The position numbers and the translations under genes are program-made. This document shows, piece by piece, positions 42,541-50,949 of a stretch of DNA of 64,000 bases. The stretch is from an uncultured Hyphomonas sp. GTDB lineage: Bacteria > Pseudomonadota > Alphaproteobacteria > Caulobacterales > Hyphomonadaceae. The stretch is taken from NCBI RefSeq assembly GCF_963678875.1, contig NZ_OY787456.1, forward strand, positions 1,674,001-1,738,000, read 5' to 3'. Positions within the stretch are counted from its first letter, which is position 1; every line of letters begins with the position of its first letter. The notes under the pieces are model-generated. The model did not search any database, had not been told where the DNA came from, and saw only the letters and a program-made list of their open reading frames with translations.

Positions 42541-43107
42541 TTATCGCGTTTCCCGTGGCTCGGTCGTCAGCGTGAATTGGAGGTGGGCGTTGTAGAGTGG
42601 CGGTTCGCCATACTGCATGACGCTCATGTCGGCCCCGATCGCGTCTTCCGGGCGCGTCTTGCCTTCGGCTTTCAGGAATGCCCGGAAGTTGCCGTTCCCG
42701 ACATGGCCATAGCTGCTCCAGTGCTCCTTCGCTGCGAGGCAGTTGGAGATCTCGTGAAAGTGGGCAAACTCGTTCAGGCCAAAAGCTGCACGGCTTTCCT
42801 GGGTGATGGGGCCGACATCGGATTCGTTCATCCCGCAGGTAAGGACCGAGCTGCTGCGGCCCGCATCGTCGACCCTGTCCTGCACGGTGCATTTGGAAAA
42901 GAGGCCCAGAAGCGGTTTGGCCGGATAGATATTGTCGTTCCGCAGCGCACCATTTTGCGGCTTGAACAGGTCTTCCCACGACACGTCCTGCTGGCCCGAC
43001 ACGATCAACGCATCGACAGAGTCGCAAAGCGCCTCATCCGCGGCAGCGGGTGCTGCAATGACGAGAAGGCAGGCGAGGCCTGCCAGCGGGAACCGGGTTT
43101 TGGACAT
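42541..43107 (-). CDS. Exported hypothetical protein with cysteines
   Basis: A 188-residue protein with a clear signal peptide (MSKTRFPLAGLACLLVIAAPAAA, cleavage before DEALC) and four cysteines in the mature part, which could form two disulfides in the periplasm. I do not recognise the family. Sequence features include GQQDVSWEDLFKPQNGALR and NEFAHFHEISNCLAAKEHW. It is divergent from the acyl-CoA dehydrogenase pair and stands between genes of fatty acid breakdown. Confidence 0.75.
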   Translation of the reverse strand: MSKTRFPLAGLACLLVIAAPAAADEALCDSVDALIVSGQQDVSWEDLFKPQNGALRNDNIYPAKPLLGLFSKCTVQDRVDDAGRSSSVLTCGMNESDVGPITQESRAAFGLNEFAHFHEISNCLAAKEHWSSYGHVGNGNFRAFLKAEGKTRPEDAIGADMSVMQYGEPPLYNAHLQFTLTTEPRETR

Positions 43108-43253
43108 GTGGGGAATCTCCTCTGATCGTGATCAGGCTAGGCCGTTCGACAGAAGCGGTCACCCCCGGAATGGGAACGTCCCGGCAAGCCTTCCCCAACG
43201 TCGCACGCGCAGACCTCTTGCCGAACCTTGGGGCAAGGGTTTGTAATGGCGGC

Positions 43254-44447
43254 ATGGAACTGAATCTGAGCCCCGAATACGAAGCCTTCCGGCAGGACGT
43301 GAACCGTATCCTGACGGAAAATTCCCATCTGGCCCCCGGCCCGGAAGACAAAGGGATGAAGCATCCCAAACGTCTGGCCTGGCAGAAATTCCTGATAGAG
43401 AACGGGCTGACCGCCCGGACGATCCCGAAGGAATATGGCGGCTATGGCGCTGAGCCGGACTTGCTGAAATCCCGCATCATTGCAGAAGAGTTCGCGCGCA
43501 CGGGCATTACGCGGCCCATGGGCGGGCAGGGCATCTCCATGCTGGTGCCGACGCTGCTGGAACTCGGCACGCCGGAACAGAAGGAAGCCTATATCCGCCC
43601 GACCCTGTATGGAGAGATGATCTGGTGTCAGGGCTATTCCGAGCCGGGCGCGGGGTCTGACCTTGCGGCGGTACGCACGGCGGCGGTGGAAGACGGCGAT
43701 GATTTCATCATCAACGGCCAGAAGATCTGGACCTCCACCGCGAAACAGGCCGACATGATTTTCTGCCTTGTGCGGACGGACCCGGACGCGAAGAAGCACC
43801 ACGGGATCAGCTATGTCCTGTTCTCCATGGAAACGCCGGGCATTGAAGTGCGCCCGCTGGTCGACATGACCGAGAACGCCAACTTCAACGAAGTCTTCTT
43901 CACCGACGTGCGCGTACCGCAGAGCGGGGTCGTGTTCGAGAAAAACAAAGGCTGGCAGGTGGCCAATGCCACGCTGACGCATGAGCGCGGCATGCTGGGC
44001 GATCCGAACGCGACCAAAGCGCGGTTCCTGGAACTCGTCGAGCTGATGAAGGTCGAGAGGCTGAACGGCGAGCGCCTGATCGACAATCCGCTGCTTCGTG
44101 ACCGGCTGCTGAAGTTGCAGGGCGAAGTCTATGCCATGCAGGCAAACGGCCTGCGTGTGACGACGGCCAGCCTGAAGCGGGAAAGTGCAGGCCTTGCGGG
44201 CCTGATCATCAAGCTGCAGGGCTGCGAACTGAACCACCAGATCGCGGGTCTCGCCATCGATGCGCTGGGCGAGCTCGGTATTCTCTATGGCGAGGGAGAC
44301 CATCTGAGGGCGGATGGATCCTGGCAGTGGCGCTACATGTATGATCTCGGCCTGATCATCGGCGGCGGCACGGCGCAGATCCAGAAGAACATCATCTCGG
44401 AACGTGGCCTCGGCATGCCGCGCGAACCGAAGCCGGCAAAGGTTTAA
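43254..44447 (+). CDS. Acyl-CoA dehydrogenase
   Basis: About 397 residues of the acyl-CoA dehydrogenase family. The FAD-binding segment is MIWCQGYSEPGAGSDLAAV, the central strand INGQKIWTSTAKQADMIF, and the C-terminal GGGTAQIQKNIISERGLG completes the fold. It oxidises an acyl-CoA to the 2-enoyl form with FAD. The chosen ATG at 43254 matches the family start. The next dehydrogenase begins three bases after its stop, and such paired genes often act as a heteromer in steroid or branched-chain degradation. Confidence 0.94.
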   Translation: MELNLSPEYEAFRQDVNRILTENSHLAPGPEDKGMKHPKRLAWQKFLIENGLTARTIPKEYGGYGAEPDLLKSRIIAEEFARTGITRPMGGQGISMLVPTLLELGTPEQKEAYIRPTLYGEMIWCQGYSEPGAGSDLAAVRTAAVEDGDDFIINGQKIWTSTAKQADMIFCLVRTDPDAKKHHGISYVLFSMETPGIEVRPLVDMTENANFNEVFFTDVRVPQSGVVFEKNKGWQVANATLTHERGMLGDPNATKARFLELVELMKVERLNGERLIDNPLLRDRLLKLQGEVYAMQANGLRVTTASLKRESAGLAGLIIKLQGCELNHQIAGLAIDALGELGILYGEGDHLRADGSWQWRYMYDLGLIIGGGTAQIQKNIISERGLGMPREPKPAKV

Positions 44448-44450
44448 GTC

Positions 44451-45497
44451 ATGGAATTCGCACTCTCAGAAGACCAGCGCATGCTGCAGGATTCGATCAG
44501 CGGATTCCTGAAGGACAATGCGTCCCTCGACACGATCCGCAAGATTGCCGATGGCGATGCCGCAGCGAAGGCCGGGCTGGACTCCGGCCTTGCGGAAATG
44601 GGCATCATGGGGCTCGCCGTTCCGGAGGCTTCGGGCGGGTCTGGCCTTGGCCTGCTGGAGGCTTGCCTGGTACAGGAGGCGCTCGGCCATACCGTGGCGC
44701 CGTCGGGTTTCCTTGCGGCGACCGTCGCAGCGAACCTTTTGGCCAAGGGGCAGGAAAGTTTTGCAAGCGGCATTGCGGATGGGGAGAAGGTGTTCGGCCT
44801 CGCGCTGACCGAATTGTCCTCGCGCCGCGATGGCGCCGGCGTCACAGCGGACAATGGGCGCCTCAGCGGCACCAGCCTGCTGGCCGATGTGCCGGCGGGC
44901 GCAACCCACGTGCTGGTCGCGGATACGAGCGGCAGCTTCCACGTTGCTGGCAGCTGGTCTGCCGAGCCCATGCGGACGATCGACCGGACACGTACGTTCC
45001 AGCAGCTTTCCTTCGACGGCGTGACGGCGGAAGCCAGCCTGCAGCCTGATGCGTCAACGCTGGCGGTAGCCCGCCTTCTGGTGGCCGCGGACACGCTGGG
45101 CGCCGCGCAGGCAATGATCGATCAGGTCGTCGAATACGCGAAAGAACGCAAGCAGTTCGGCCGCGTCATCGGATCCTTCCAGGCGGTGAAACATCTCTGC
45201 GCCGAAATGGCCGCGAAGCTGGAGCCCGCACGGGCGCTGGTCTGGCATGCGGCCTATGCGATGGACACGAACGATCCGGAAGCATTGGTCATGGCGAACC
45301 TTGCCAAGGCGCACCTTGCCGAAGTCGGCACGTTCGTTGCGAAGACGGCGACCGAAGTGCACGGCGGCATGGGCTTCACCGATCTGTTGGGGCTGCACTA
45401 CTGGTTCAAGCGCATCGGCGTGAACCGGCAGCTGTTCGGCAGCCCGGAGCAGGTGCGCCAGACAGCAGCGGAGCTGCAGGGCTTCCTCGCCGCCTGA
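44451..45497 (+). CDS. Acyl-CoA dehydrogenase, short partner subunit
   Basis: A 348-residue acyl-CoA dehydrogenase family protein. FAD-binding N-terminal helices (FALSEDQRMLQDSISGFL) and the C-terminal helical domain (YAKERKQFGRVIGSFQAVKHLCAEM and THGGMGFT-like VHGGMGFTDLLGLHYWFKR) are clear. The central beta domain is reduced, as in the second subunit of the alpha2beta2 FadE-type complexes known from actinobacterial and proteobacterial sterol catabolism. Whether this pair forms such a complex is inference. Confidence 0.93.
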   Translation: MEFALSEDQRMLQDSISGFLKDNASLDTIRKIADGDAAAKAGLDSGLAEMGIMGLAVPEASGGSGLGLLEACLVQEALGHTVAPSGFLAATVAANLLAKGQESFASGIADGEKVFGLALTELSSRRDGAGVTADNGRLSGTSLLADVPAGATHVLVADTSGSFHVAGSWSAEPMRTIDRTRTFQQLSFDGVTAEASLQPDASTLAVARLLVAADTLGAAQAMIDQVVEYAKERKQFGRVIGSFQAVKHLCAEMAAKLEPARALVWHAAYAMDTNDPEALVMANLAKAHLAEVGTFVAKTATEVHGGMGFTDLLGLHYWFKRIGVNRQLFGSPEQVRQTAAELQGFLAA

Positions 45498-45510
45498 TCG
45501 AGATATCCAT

Positions 45511-46470
45511 TCACGCCTGACGGCGCAGGGTCGTTTCCGGCTCTGCCCGCAAGGCCTGAACGGGGTTCTGCCGGAAACAGAGGTGGTCTTCAGCGTCCAT
45601 CAGGCCGCGCAGCCAGTCCAGTACGGCGGCGCACCGCTCCAGCCGTCGCGAACGTTCGGGGAAGGACATCCAGATGTCCGCCCGGACCTCCGGAATGGGG
45701 CAAATGCGCTGGATGTCCGGATGGGCGGCCTCCACGAAAGTGGGAAGGGCACAGAGCGACGCGCCGCCCCGGCACTCGGCCAGCGCGGCGGCGAGGCTGT
45801 TCGAAATGGGGGAGCGTTCGCAGAACTGGCGCAGCGCATCCGACGCGGGCAGGGTCTCCGAGATCAGGTCTGCGAGCGGGCGTGGGAACACGCACCGTGC
45901 GGAATAGATTGACGCCAGCTTGGACAGGCCGCCTGAAGCCGCCGGGTGCGTGGGTATGGCATAGATCGCGTAGTGCACCTTGCCGAGGCGTCTTGTGATC
46001 AGGTCTGACTGCACCGGCCGTTCAAGCGTCAGGAACGCATCGGCAATGCTGGCAACTTCCGGCGTCGGCGGGGTCCATGCGCTGACGCGAAGATCGATCC
46101 CCGGATTGGTCTTCAGGAAGGCGGCGACCTGCGGGACGATCCACCAGGCGAGCAGAGACTCGTCTGCGTCCAGCCGCACGATGCCGCTGGCCGTTCCTTG
46201 CTGGTCGGCGACATCCACCTGAACCGCCTCTATCACGTCGGCCATGACATTGGCGTGGCGCAGCAGGATGCGGCCCGCCTCCGTCAGTTCGATACCGCGA
46301 GTGGAGCGGTGAAACAGCTGCGTATTGAGGTCCGCCTCAAGGTCCGACATCCGGCGGCTGACCGTCGGCACAGACCCGCCCAGCCGCATGGCTGCGGCGC
46401 TCATGCTGCCCAGGTGCGCGACGGTCCGGAACACCCGAATCTTGTCCCAGTCAAACAGTTCAGCCTGCAT
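45511..46470 (-). CDS. LysR family transcriptional regulator
   Basis: About 319 residues. The winged helix starts WDKIRVFRTVAHLGSMSAAAMRLGGSVPTVSRRMSDLE, a CysB/CrgA-type LysR head, followed by an effector-binding domain. The ATG at 46470 is chosen for the AAGGGGA upstream; an earlier start at 46506 is possible. It is divergent from a GNAT-like pair across about 100 bases and a plausible regulator of it. The convergent neighbour is the acyl-CoA dehydrogenase. Confidence 0.9.
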   Translation of the reverse strand: MQAELFDWDKIRVFRTVAHLGSMSAAAMRLGGSVPTVSRRMSDLEADLNTQLFHRSTRGIELTEAGRILLRHANVMADVIEAVQVDVADQQGTASGIVRLDADESLLAWWIVPQVAAFLKTNPGIDLRVSAWTPPTPEVASIADAFLTLERPVQSDLITRRLGKVHYAIYAIPTHPAASGGLSKLASIYSARCVFPRPLADLISETLPASDALRQFCERSPISNSLAAALAECRGGASLCALPTFVEAAHPDIQRICPIPEVRADIWMSFPERSRRLERCAAVLDWLRGLMDAEDHLCFRQNPVQALRAEPETTLRRQA

Positions 46471-46572
46471 CGCGTCCCCTTGCAGGGCTGAAACGCCCCT
46501 TTTCACCCACGGCTAAAGCCCCATCCCGCGAAAACTGAAAAACTCAATTCTAGCGTGTAGAGGAGAGTCGGC

Positions 46573-47148
46573 ATGAGCGCAACGAGAAATGGTATTAATC
46601 CGGCAATACACGTAGACATTGTGCGTGTTGAGCAAAGGGCGCGGGAGCTCGATTTCCGGCATGCGACCATTGGGGAGCTCACCGAAGGCATCAAGCTGGC
46701 AGAAACCCTGATGGGCTCGAAGATCGCGACACCGGAAGCGGTCATGCGCATGGATGTCATCACCGGCATGACCGCCTGGGTCACCGGCGATCCGATCGAG
46801 GGCGTGTTCCTCGTCCTGCCGTTGTCGCCCGCCGGTGAACAGGCCGTGCGGGACGGCAGCTACAATCCGGCCGATCCTGCGCCGGCGCATCTGGCATGGC
46901 AGGGGCGGGAAGTCGCCGGGGTCTATATCGGTGTCTATGCCGGGGCCACGAAGGAAGCCCGCCGCGCCGTGATGACCGCTGCAGCAGTGATGCGTGTCGA
47001 ACAATTCGCGCCTGTGCCTAGCTTTGCCCGCGGCGCGACCGATGACGGCAAGCGCTCCATGGCCTCGCTCGGGTTCAGTCCCCTTGAGGGCGGCCTGCCG
47101 GACCTCTGGGTGCAGGAAGCCCTCTCCACCGGATCGGAGGCCGCATGA
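46573..47148 (+). CDS. Hypothetical protein, likely degenerate GNAT fold
   Basis: A 191-residue soluble protein. I do not recognise a named family. The C-terminal third resembles a GNAT ending (FARGATDDGKRSMASLGFSPL is like the 'TDAGRRFLERLGF' strand-helix of acyltransferases), but no acetyl-CoA R-x-x-G-x-G motif is visible, so it may not bind CoA. It overlaps the next gene by 4 bases (ATGA) and both may form one complex. Confidence 0.7.
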   Translation: MSATRNGINPAIHVDIVRVEQRARELDFRHATIGELTEGIKLAETLMGSKIATPEAVMRMDVITGMTAWVTGDPIEGVFLVLPLSPAGEQAVRDGSYNPADPAPAHLAWQGREVAGVYIGVYAGATKEARRAVMTAAAVMRVEQFAPVPSFARGATDDGKRSMASLGFSPLEGGLPDLWVQEALSTGSEAA

Positions 47149-47774
47149 TGACACGTCCTGTGGTGGGGATGCAGGGGCTGCGCCGCCCCGTGCCGGATGA
47201 TGCCTGGCGCCGTTACAGCGCCCGGCCAGTCAGGTCGCTGGACGAGTTGCAGATGGCGGCGGCCATCCGCGCAGCCGTTTTCATGTCGGAGCAGGCCTGT
47301 CCGTATGAAGAGGAATATGATGGCAACGACCTCTGCGGCACGCACTTTCTTCTGTTCGACGGGACTGAGCCCGTCGGCACGCTGCGTGTCCGCTGGTTTG
47401 CGGATTTCGCCAAGCTGGAGCGGATTGCCCTCCTGCCGCGCGAGCGGGGACGTATGGGCCTGCGGGTCCTGCTGGCGGAAATGTTCGAGCTGGTGGCACG
47501 CAAAGGCTACCGGCGCATGCTCGGCCAGATCCAGGCGCGGCTCTGGCCCGTCTGGTCGCGCACCTTCAATTGCCGCCTCCTGCCGGGCCGGGCCCCGTTC
47601 TGGTTCTCGGACTATGAGTACCGCGAAATCGAGATCCTCGTGCCGGAACACCCCGAAGCCCTGCCGATCGGCGCAGACCCGTATGTCATCATCCGCCCCG
47701 AAGGCGCATGGGATACGCCGGGCGTCCTCGACGCCTCAGCCGAACGCGCACCCGGTCAGGACGAGGCGGCGTAG
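47145..47774 (+). CDS. GNAT-like acyltransferase
   Basis: A 209-residue protein with a GNAT-type core: AAAIRAAVFMSEQACPYEEEYDGNDLCGTHFLLFDG (split by the strand), GTLRVRWFADFAKLERIALLPRERGRMGLRVLLAEMFELVARKGYRRM. The central RERGRMGLR segment takes the place of the R/Q-x-x-G-x-G/A CoA loop. The pattern also recalls N-acyl amino acid or autoinducer-type synthases, but their conserved residues are not convincing here. It is coupled to the preceding gene. Confidence 0.8.
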   Translation: MMTRPVVGMQGLRRPVPDDAWRRYSARPVRSLDELQMAAAIRAAVFMSEQACPYEEEYDGNDLCGTHFLLFDGTEPVGTLRVRWFADFAKLERIALLPRERGRMGLRVLLAEMFELVARKGYRRMLGQIQARLWPVWSRTFNCRLLPGRAPFWFSDYEYREIEILVPEHPEALPIGADPYVIIRPEGAWDTPGVLDASAERAPGQDEAA

Positions 47775-47792
47775 TCAGACTTTCTGGGAGAA

Positions 47793-47867
47793 TGGTGCCC
47801 GGGGGCGGAATCGAACCACCGACACGCGGATTTTCAATCCGCTGCTCTACCCCTGAGCTACCCGGGC
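47793..47867 (-). tRNA. tRNA-Phe (GAA)
   Basis: Minus-strand cloverleaf with encoded CCA: acceptor GCCCGGG/CCCGGGC, D arm GCTC-AGGGGTA-GAGC, anticodon stem GCGGA/TCCGC around TTGAAAA (GAA) and T arm GGTGGTTCGATTCCGCC. It lies immediately downstream of yacG, as in many alphaproteobacteria. Confidence 0.97.
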
Positions 47868-47923
47868 GGGCCGTGGGGAAGGGCGCTATCTAACGGAGCC
47901 CTGCGGGCTTGTCCATGCTGATT

Positions 47924-48157
47924 TCAGTCATCTGCTGACATATCCCCGGCCTCTCCGGGACGGGGGCCGGGACGGGCGGAGTCTTCCTCATCCTCCAGTG
48001 GTGCGCCGGGAATGGTGTAGCCGTCATTCAGCCACTTGCCGAGGTCCACATCCGCGCAGCGTTTGGAGCAGAATGGCCGGTACTCGGCGGCGACCGGTTT
48101 CTTGCGGCACTGGGCGCATTTCGGCTGGCGTTTCTCGGGGGGCACGGGCTGGCTCAT
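47924..48157 (-). CDS. yacG: DNA gyrase inhibitor YacG
   Basis: A 77-residue zinc protein with the YacG pattern: C-x-x-C in KCAQCRK and a second pair in FCSKRCADVDLGKWLNDGY. Family members bind GyrB. The acidic, proline-rich C-terminus is extended. The start overlaps the rng stop by 4 bases. Confidence 0.92.
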   Translation of the reverse strand: MSQPVPPEKRQPKCAQCRKKPVAAEYRPFCSKRCADVDLGKWLNDGYTIPGAPLEDEEDSARPGPRPGEAGDMSADD

Positions 48158-49185
48158 GGGGCTGTGAAGACAAGTGGGTGTTTCGGATCGGTCGAGTCGT
48201 AAGTGAAGCGGTCACCGTACTTTTCCGCAAGGGCCTGTCTGAGATCGGCGCCCGCCTGTTGCAGCCAGTCGAAGGCTGGCCGGGGCAGGTCGAGGCAAAG
48301 CCTGTCCATGCGTTTGGCGCGCGCTTCCTGCTCCAGCCGCCGGAGACCATCGAAGCACACGGTTCGGGGTGTTTTCTGGCCTGACGTGTCCAGCAGGCGT
48401 TCCGCGAGCGGCGTCTCGGCCCACTCGACCGATGCCTGCAGCAAGCCCAGCTCTGATGGCAGGAGCGCTTTGACGCTCTGGCTGGAGACAGCCCGGAACA
48501 CGGTGCTGAACCGGTCCCGGACCTGCTTGCCGGCCTCGCGGTTCAGCGGGCTGACGCAGTCCATCACGATCATGCCGCCGAGATTCCTGAGCCGGATCTG
48601 GCGGGCCAGTTCAGCGGCGGCGTCGAGATTGACCTTGAGCGCGCGGCTGGCGGCGCGGCCCGTGTCAGTCCGGCCGGATGTATCGACATCTACCGCGACG
48701 AGGGCGCGCGTGCGTTCCAGCGAAATGTTACCGCCGCCCGGCAAAGGCACCGTGTCTGACACGGCCAAGTCGAAGGCCATCGCGACGGTCTGGTCGCCCG
48801 GTTCGACCTGTTCGACTGGCGCGGTGCCCCACGGGGCCTGAGTGCGTGTGTCGGCCGCTTTGTCTGCGAGCGCCACACGGGCCAGCTTGCTGCCCTCCCG
48901 CGGTTCGGCGGCGACCTGCAATTGGAGCGATTGCCCCTCTGTCAGGCCATGTCCTTCCTTCAGGCGGAGGAAGGCTTCGCCAGCGCCCCCGTCCAGTTCG
49001 ACGAAGCCACCGCCCTGGCTGAGTGCAGTGGCGCGCAGGCGTCCGGTCACGGGCTGGCCGATCCGGACGGGCCTGTCTTCTGTCAGACGGGTTAAGCGGA
49101 TGGCGATCGGCCGCCCGGTTTCGTCGAGGGCGACTTCGCGCGTCTCCGCGGCGCACACTTCCTGGAGGATGCGAGCCGCAGGCAT
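48154..49185 (-). CDS. rng: Ribonuclease E/G family protein (RNase G-like)
   Basis: A 343-residue RNase E/G-type protein, shorter than the roughly 490 residues of E. coli RNase G. It shows the S1-like start, the conserved ALVAVDVDTSGRTDTGRAASRALKVNLDAA block (split by the helix) with catalytic aspartates, and IRLRNLGGMIVMDCVSPLN. The C-terminal zinc-link region is not obvious. It overlaps yacG and follows pgi by 4 bases. Confidence 0.85.
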   Translation of the reverse strand: MPAARILQEVCAAETREVALDETGRPIAIRLTRLTEDRPVRIGQPVTGRLRATALSQGGGFVELDGGAGEAFLRLKEGHGLTEGQSLQLQVAAEPREGSKLARVALADKAADTRTQAPWGTAPVEQVEPGDQTVAMAFDLAVSDTVPLPGGGNISLERTRALVAVDVDTSGRTDTGRAASRALKVNLDAAAELARQIRLRNLGGMIVMDCVSPLNREAGKQVRDRFSTVFRAVSSQSVKALLPSELGLLQASVEWAETPLAERLLDTSGQKTPRTVCFDGLRRLEQEARAKRMDRLCLDLPRPAFDWLQQAGADLRQALAEKYGDRFTYDSTDPKHPLVFTAP

Positions 49186-49189
49186 GGAA

Positions 49190-50740
49190 TCAGCCGAGAT
49201 TCTTGATCAGGGCTGCGGTAACCGGGTCGTCCGCTTCGGCGTCGCCCGACAGGGCCGGCTTCAGGCGGGTAGCCATCGTCTTGCCGCGCTCGACGCCCCA
49301 TTGGTCGAATGGATTCAGGCCCCAGAGCTTCCCGGCGAAATAGGTCCGGTGTTCGTAGAGTGCGACGAGGCTGCCAAAGGCTTCCGGGCCGAAGGCCTTG
49401 TGATGCAGGAAAGTGGACGCACGGCCGCCTGCGTGGACTTTCTGCTTTGCAACGGCATCTGACAGGTCCGGCTCCTCGGCTCTCACTTCTTCAAGGGAAC
49501 GGCCATTCGCCAGGACTTCGGCCTGAGCGAGTGCGTGCGCCGTCAGCGCCGTGACGCCTTCCGGGTCGCGGTCGAAGTCCGGTGCAAGGATGAACTCGCA
49601 CGGCACGCTGCGGGACCCCTGATGCAGCCACTGGTGATAGGAGTGCTGGCCGACGGAGCCTTCGCCCCCCCACAGGGCCGGTGCGGTCGAATAGGGCGAA
49701 GGCACGCCGCCGGGACCGACCGACTTGCCATTCGATTCCATTTCCAGCTGCTGGAGATAGGTCGGCAGCATGCGCAGGCGGTGGGAGTAGGCGAGCATGA
49801 CGCGCATGCTCCGCTCGAGGCAGGAGGCGTTCCAGAAGTCGAGCAGGGCGAGACGCATCGGCAGATTGCCGGCGAGCGGCGTGGTGCGTGTGTGATCGTC
49901 CATCGCGGCAGCGCCTGCGAGGATTGCCTCGAATGTGCCGGCCTTCAGATAGATCATGCAGGCGAGCGATGCGGCGGACCAGAGCGAGAAGCGCCCACCC
50001 ACCGACAGCGGCATGTCGAAAAGATAGCCTTCATCGCCGCCGAACCAGGCCTTGGCGCGTTCCGGATTGGCGGTGACGAGCGCGATCTGCCGGCTGGCTT
50101 CCGCGCCGAGCGAGGCTTCCATCCATTTGCGGGCGCGGCCGAGATTGTACAGTGTCTCTTCGGTCCCGAAGGATTTTGAGACGCCGACGACCAGCGTGCT
50201 GGCCGGGTCCAGCCCGGTGATGGCGTGCTCCAGGTCCCAGGGGTCAACATTGGCGCAGAAGCGCAGGTCGATGCCTGGCGCGGCGCGGTCAGCGAATGCA
50301 TCGGCGATCAGGCGGGGGCCGAAGTCCGATCCGCCGATGCCGATGTGCAGCACGGCCTTGTAGGGTGTCCCGGCAATGGTGCGGATTTCGCCTTCCTGCA
50401 CACGCTGGGCGAATTCGAGGGCGGGCAGGACGCTCTGGCGGACGGTTTCGGCTTCTCCGGAGAGCGGAGCCTGCGCACGCAGCGCCCAGTGCAGGGCCGG
50501 GCGCTTTTCCGACGGGTTCACAATGTCCCCATTGAAGAGCTGTTCTGCGGCGGATTCCAGCTCTGCATTGGCGCCGTAGGCGAGCAGGGCTGCGTCTGCC
50601 CCGGCGTCCAGATAGTGCCGCGATAGATTGGCCGTCCAGCCAGCGGCGGTGAGCGCAGCCTGACCGGCCCGGGCCGTGGCAAGGTCCTTCAATGACGCTG
50701 CCTTGAGGGAGGCGGCGAGGGCACCTGGATCAGCGCTCAT
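49190..50740 (-). CDS. pgi: Glucose-6-phosphate isomerase
   Basis: A 516-residue PGI. The sugar phosphate-binding motifs are visible as HIGIGGSDFGPRLI and VVGVSKSFGTEET, and the signature blocks GGRFSLWSAASLACM and LEMESNGKSVG are intact, with the C-terminal NPFDQWGVERGKTMA. It interconverts glucose-6-phosphate and fructose-6-phosphate. In an Entner-Doudoroff organism this enzyme mainly cycles fructose-6-phosphate back to the pathway. It precedes rng on the same strand. Confidence 0.96.
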   Translation of the reverse strand: MSADPGALAASLKAASLKDLATARAGQAALTAAGWTANLSRHYLDAGADAALLAYGANAELESAAEQLFNGDIVNPSEKRPALHWALRAQAPLSGEAETVRQSVLPALEFAQRVQEGEIRTIAGTPYKAVLHIGIGGSDFGPRLIADAFADRAAPGIDLRFCANVDPWDLEHAITGLDPASTLVVGVSKSFGTEETLYNLGRARKWMEASLGAEASRQIALVTANPERAKAWFGGDEGYLFDMPLSVGGRFSLWSAASLACMIYLKAGTFEAILAGAAAMDDHTRTTPLAGNLPMRLALLDFWNASCLERSMRVMLAYSHRLRMLPTYLQQLEMESNGKSVGPGGVPSPYSTAPALWGGEGSVGQHSYHQWLHQGSRSVPCEFILAPDFDRDPEGVTALTAHALAQAEVLANGRSLEEVRAEEPDLSDAVAKQKVHAGGRASTFLHHKAFGPEAFGSLVALYEHRTYFAGKLWGLNPFDQWGVERGKTMATRLKPALSGDAEADDPVTAALIKNLG

Positions 50741-50841
50741 GTGACGGGTCCTTTCCGTTGCTGGAAGTCACGGCTTACCCATGGTTCGGCGCCGTAGGCA
50801 AGATGTGGCCGGAATAGGTGCAGACGAACGCAATTGTGCGC

Positions 50842-50870
50842 TTGAATCCCACGCCACACATGGGTATGAG
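50842..50870 (+). promoter_or_regulatory. Sigma-70-type promoter of tuf
   Basis: TTGAAT (50842-50847), 17 bases, TATGAG (50865-50870), about 80 bases before tuf. The leader after it holds two small perfect hairpins (AGGCC-GCA-GGCCT and GTCCGGC-GG-GCCGGAC). Confidence 0.6.
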
Positions 50871-50949
50871 GCCCGTTTAACAGGCCGCAGGCCTGATTTG
50901 GTATCCCGTCCGGCGGGCCGGACAGAACACGAATTCAAGGAGAGGCCCG

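Noticed and set aside
47145..47774. Acyl-homoserine-lactone synthase (LuxI-like)
   Set aside because: The general fold is similar, but the conserved residues of LuxI are not convincingly present and no LuxR partner is adjacent.
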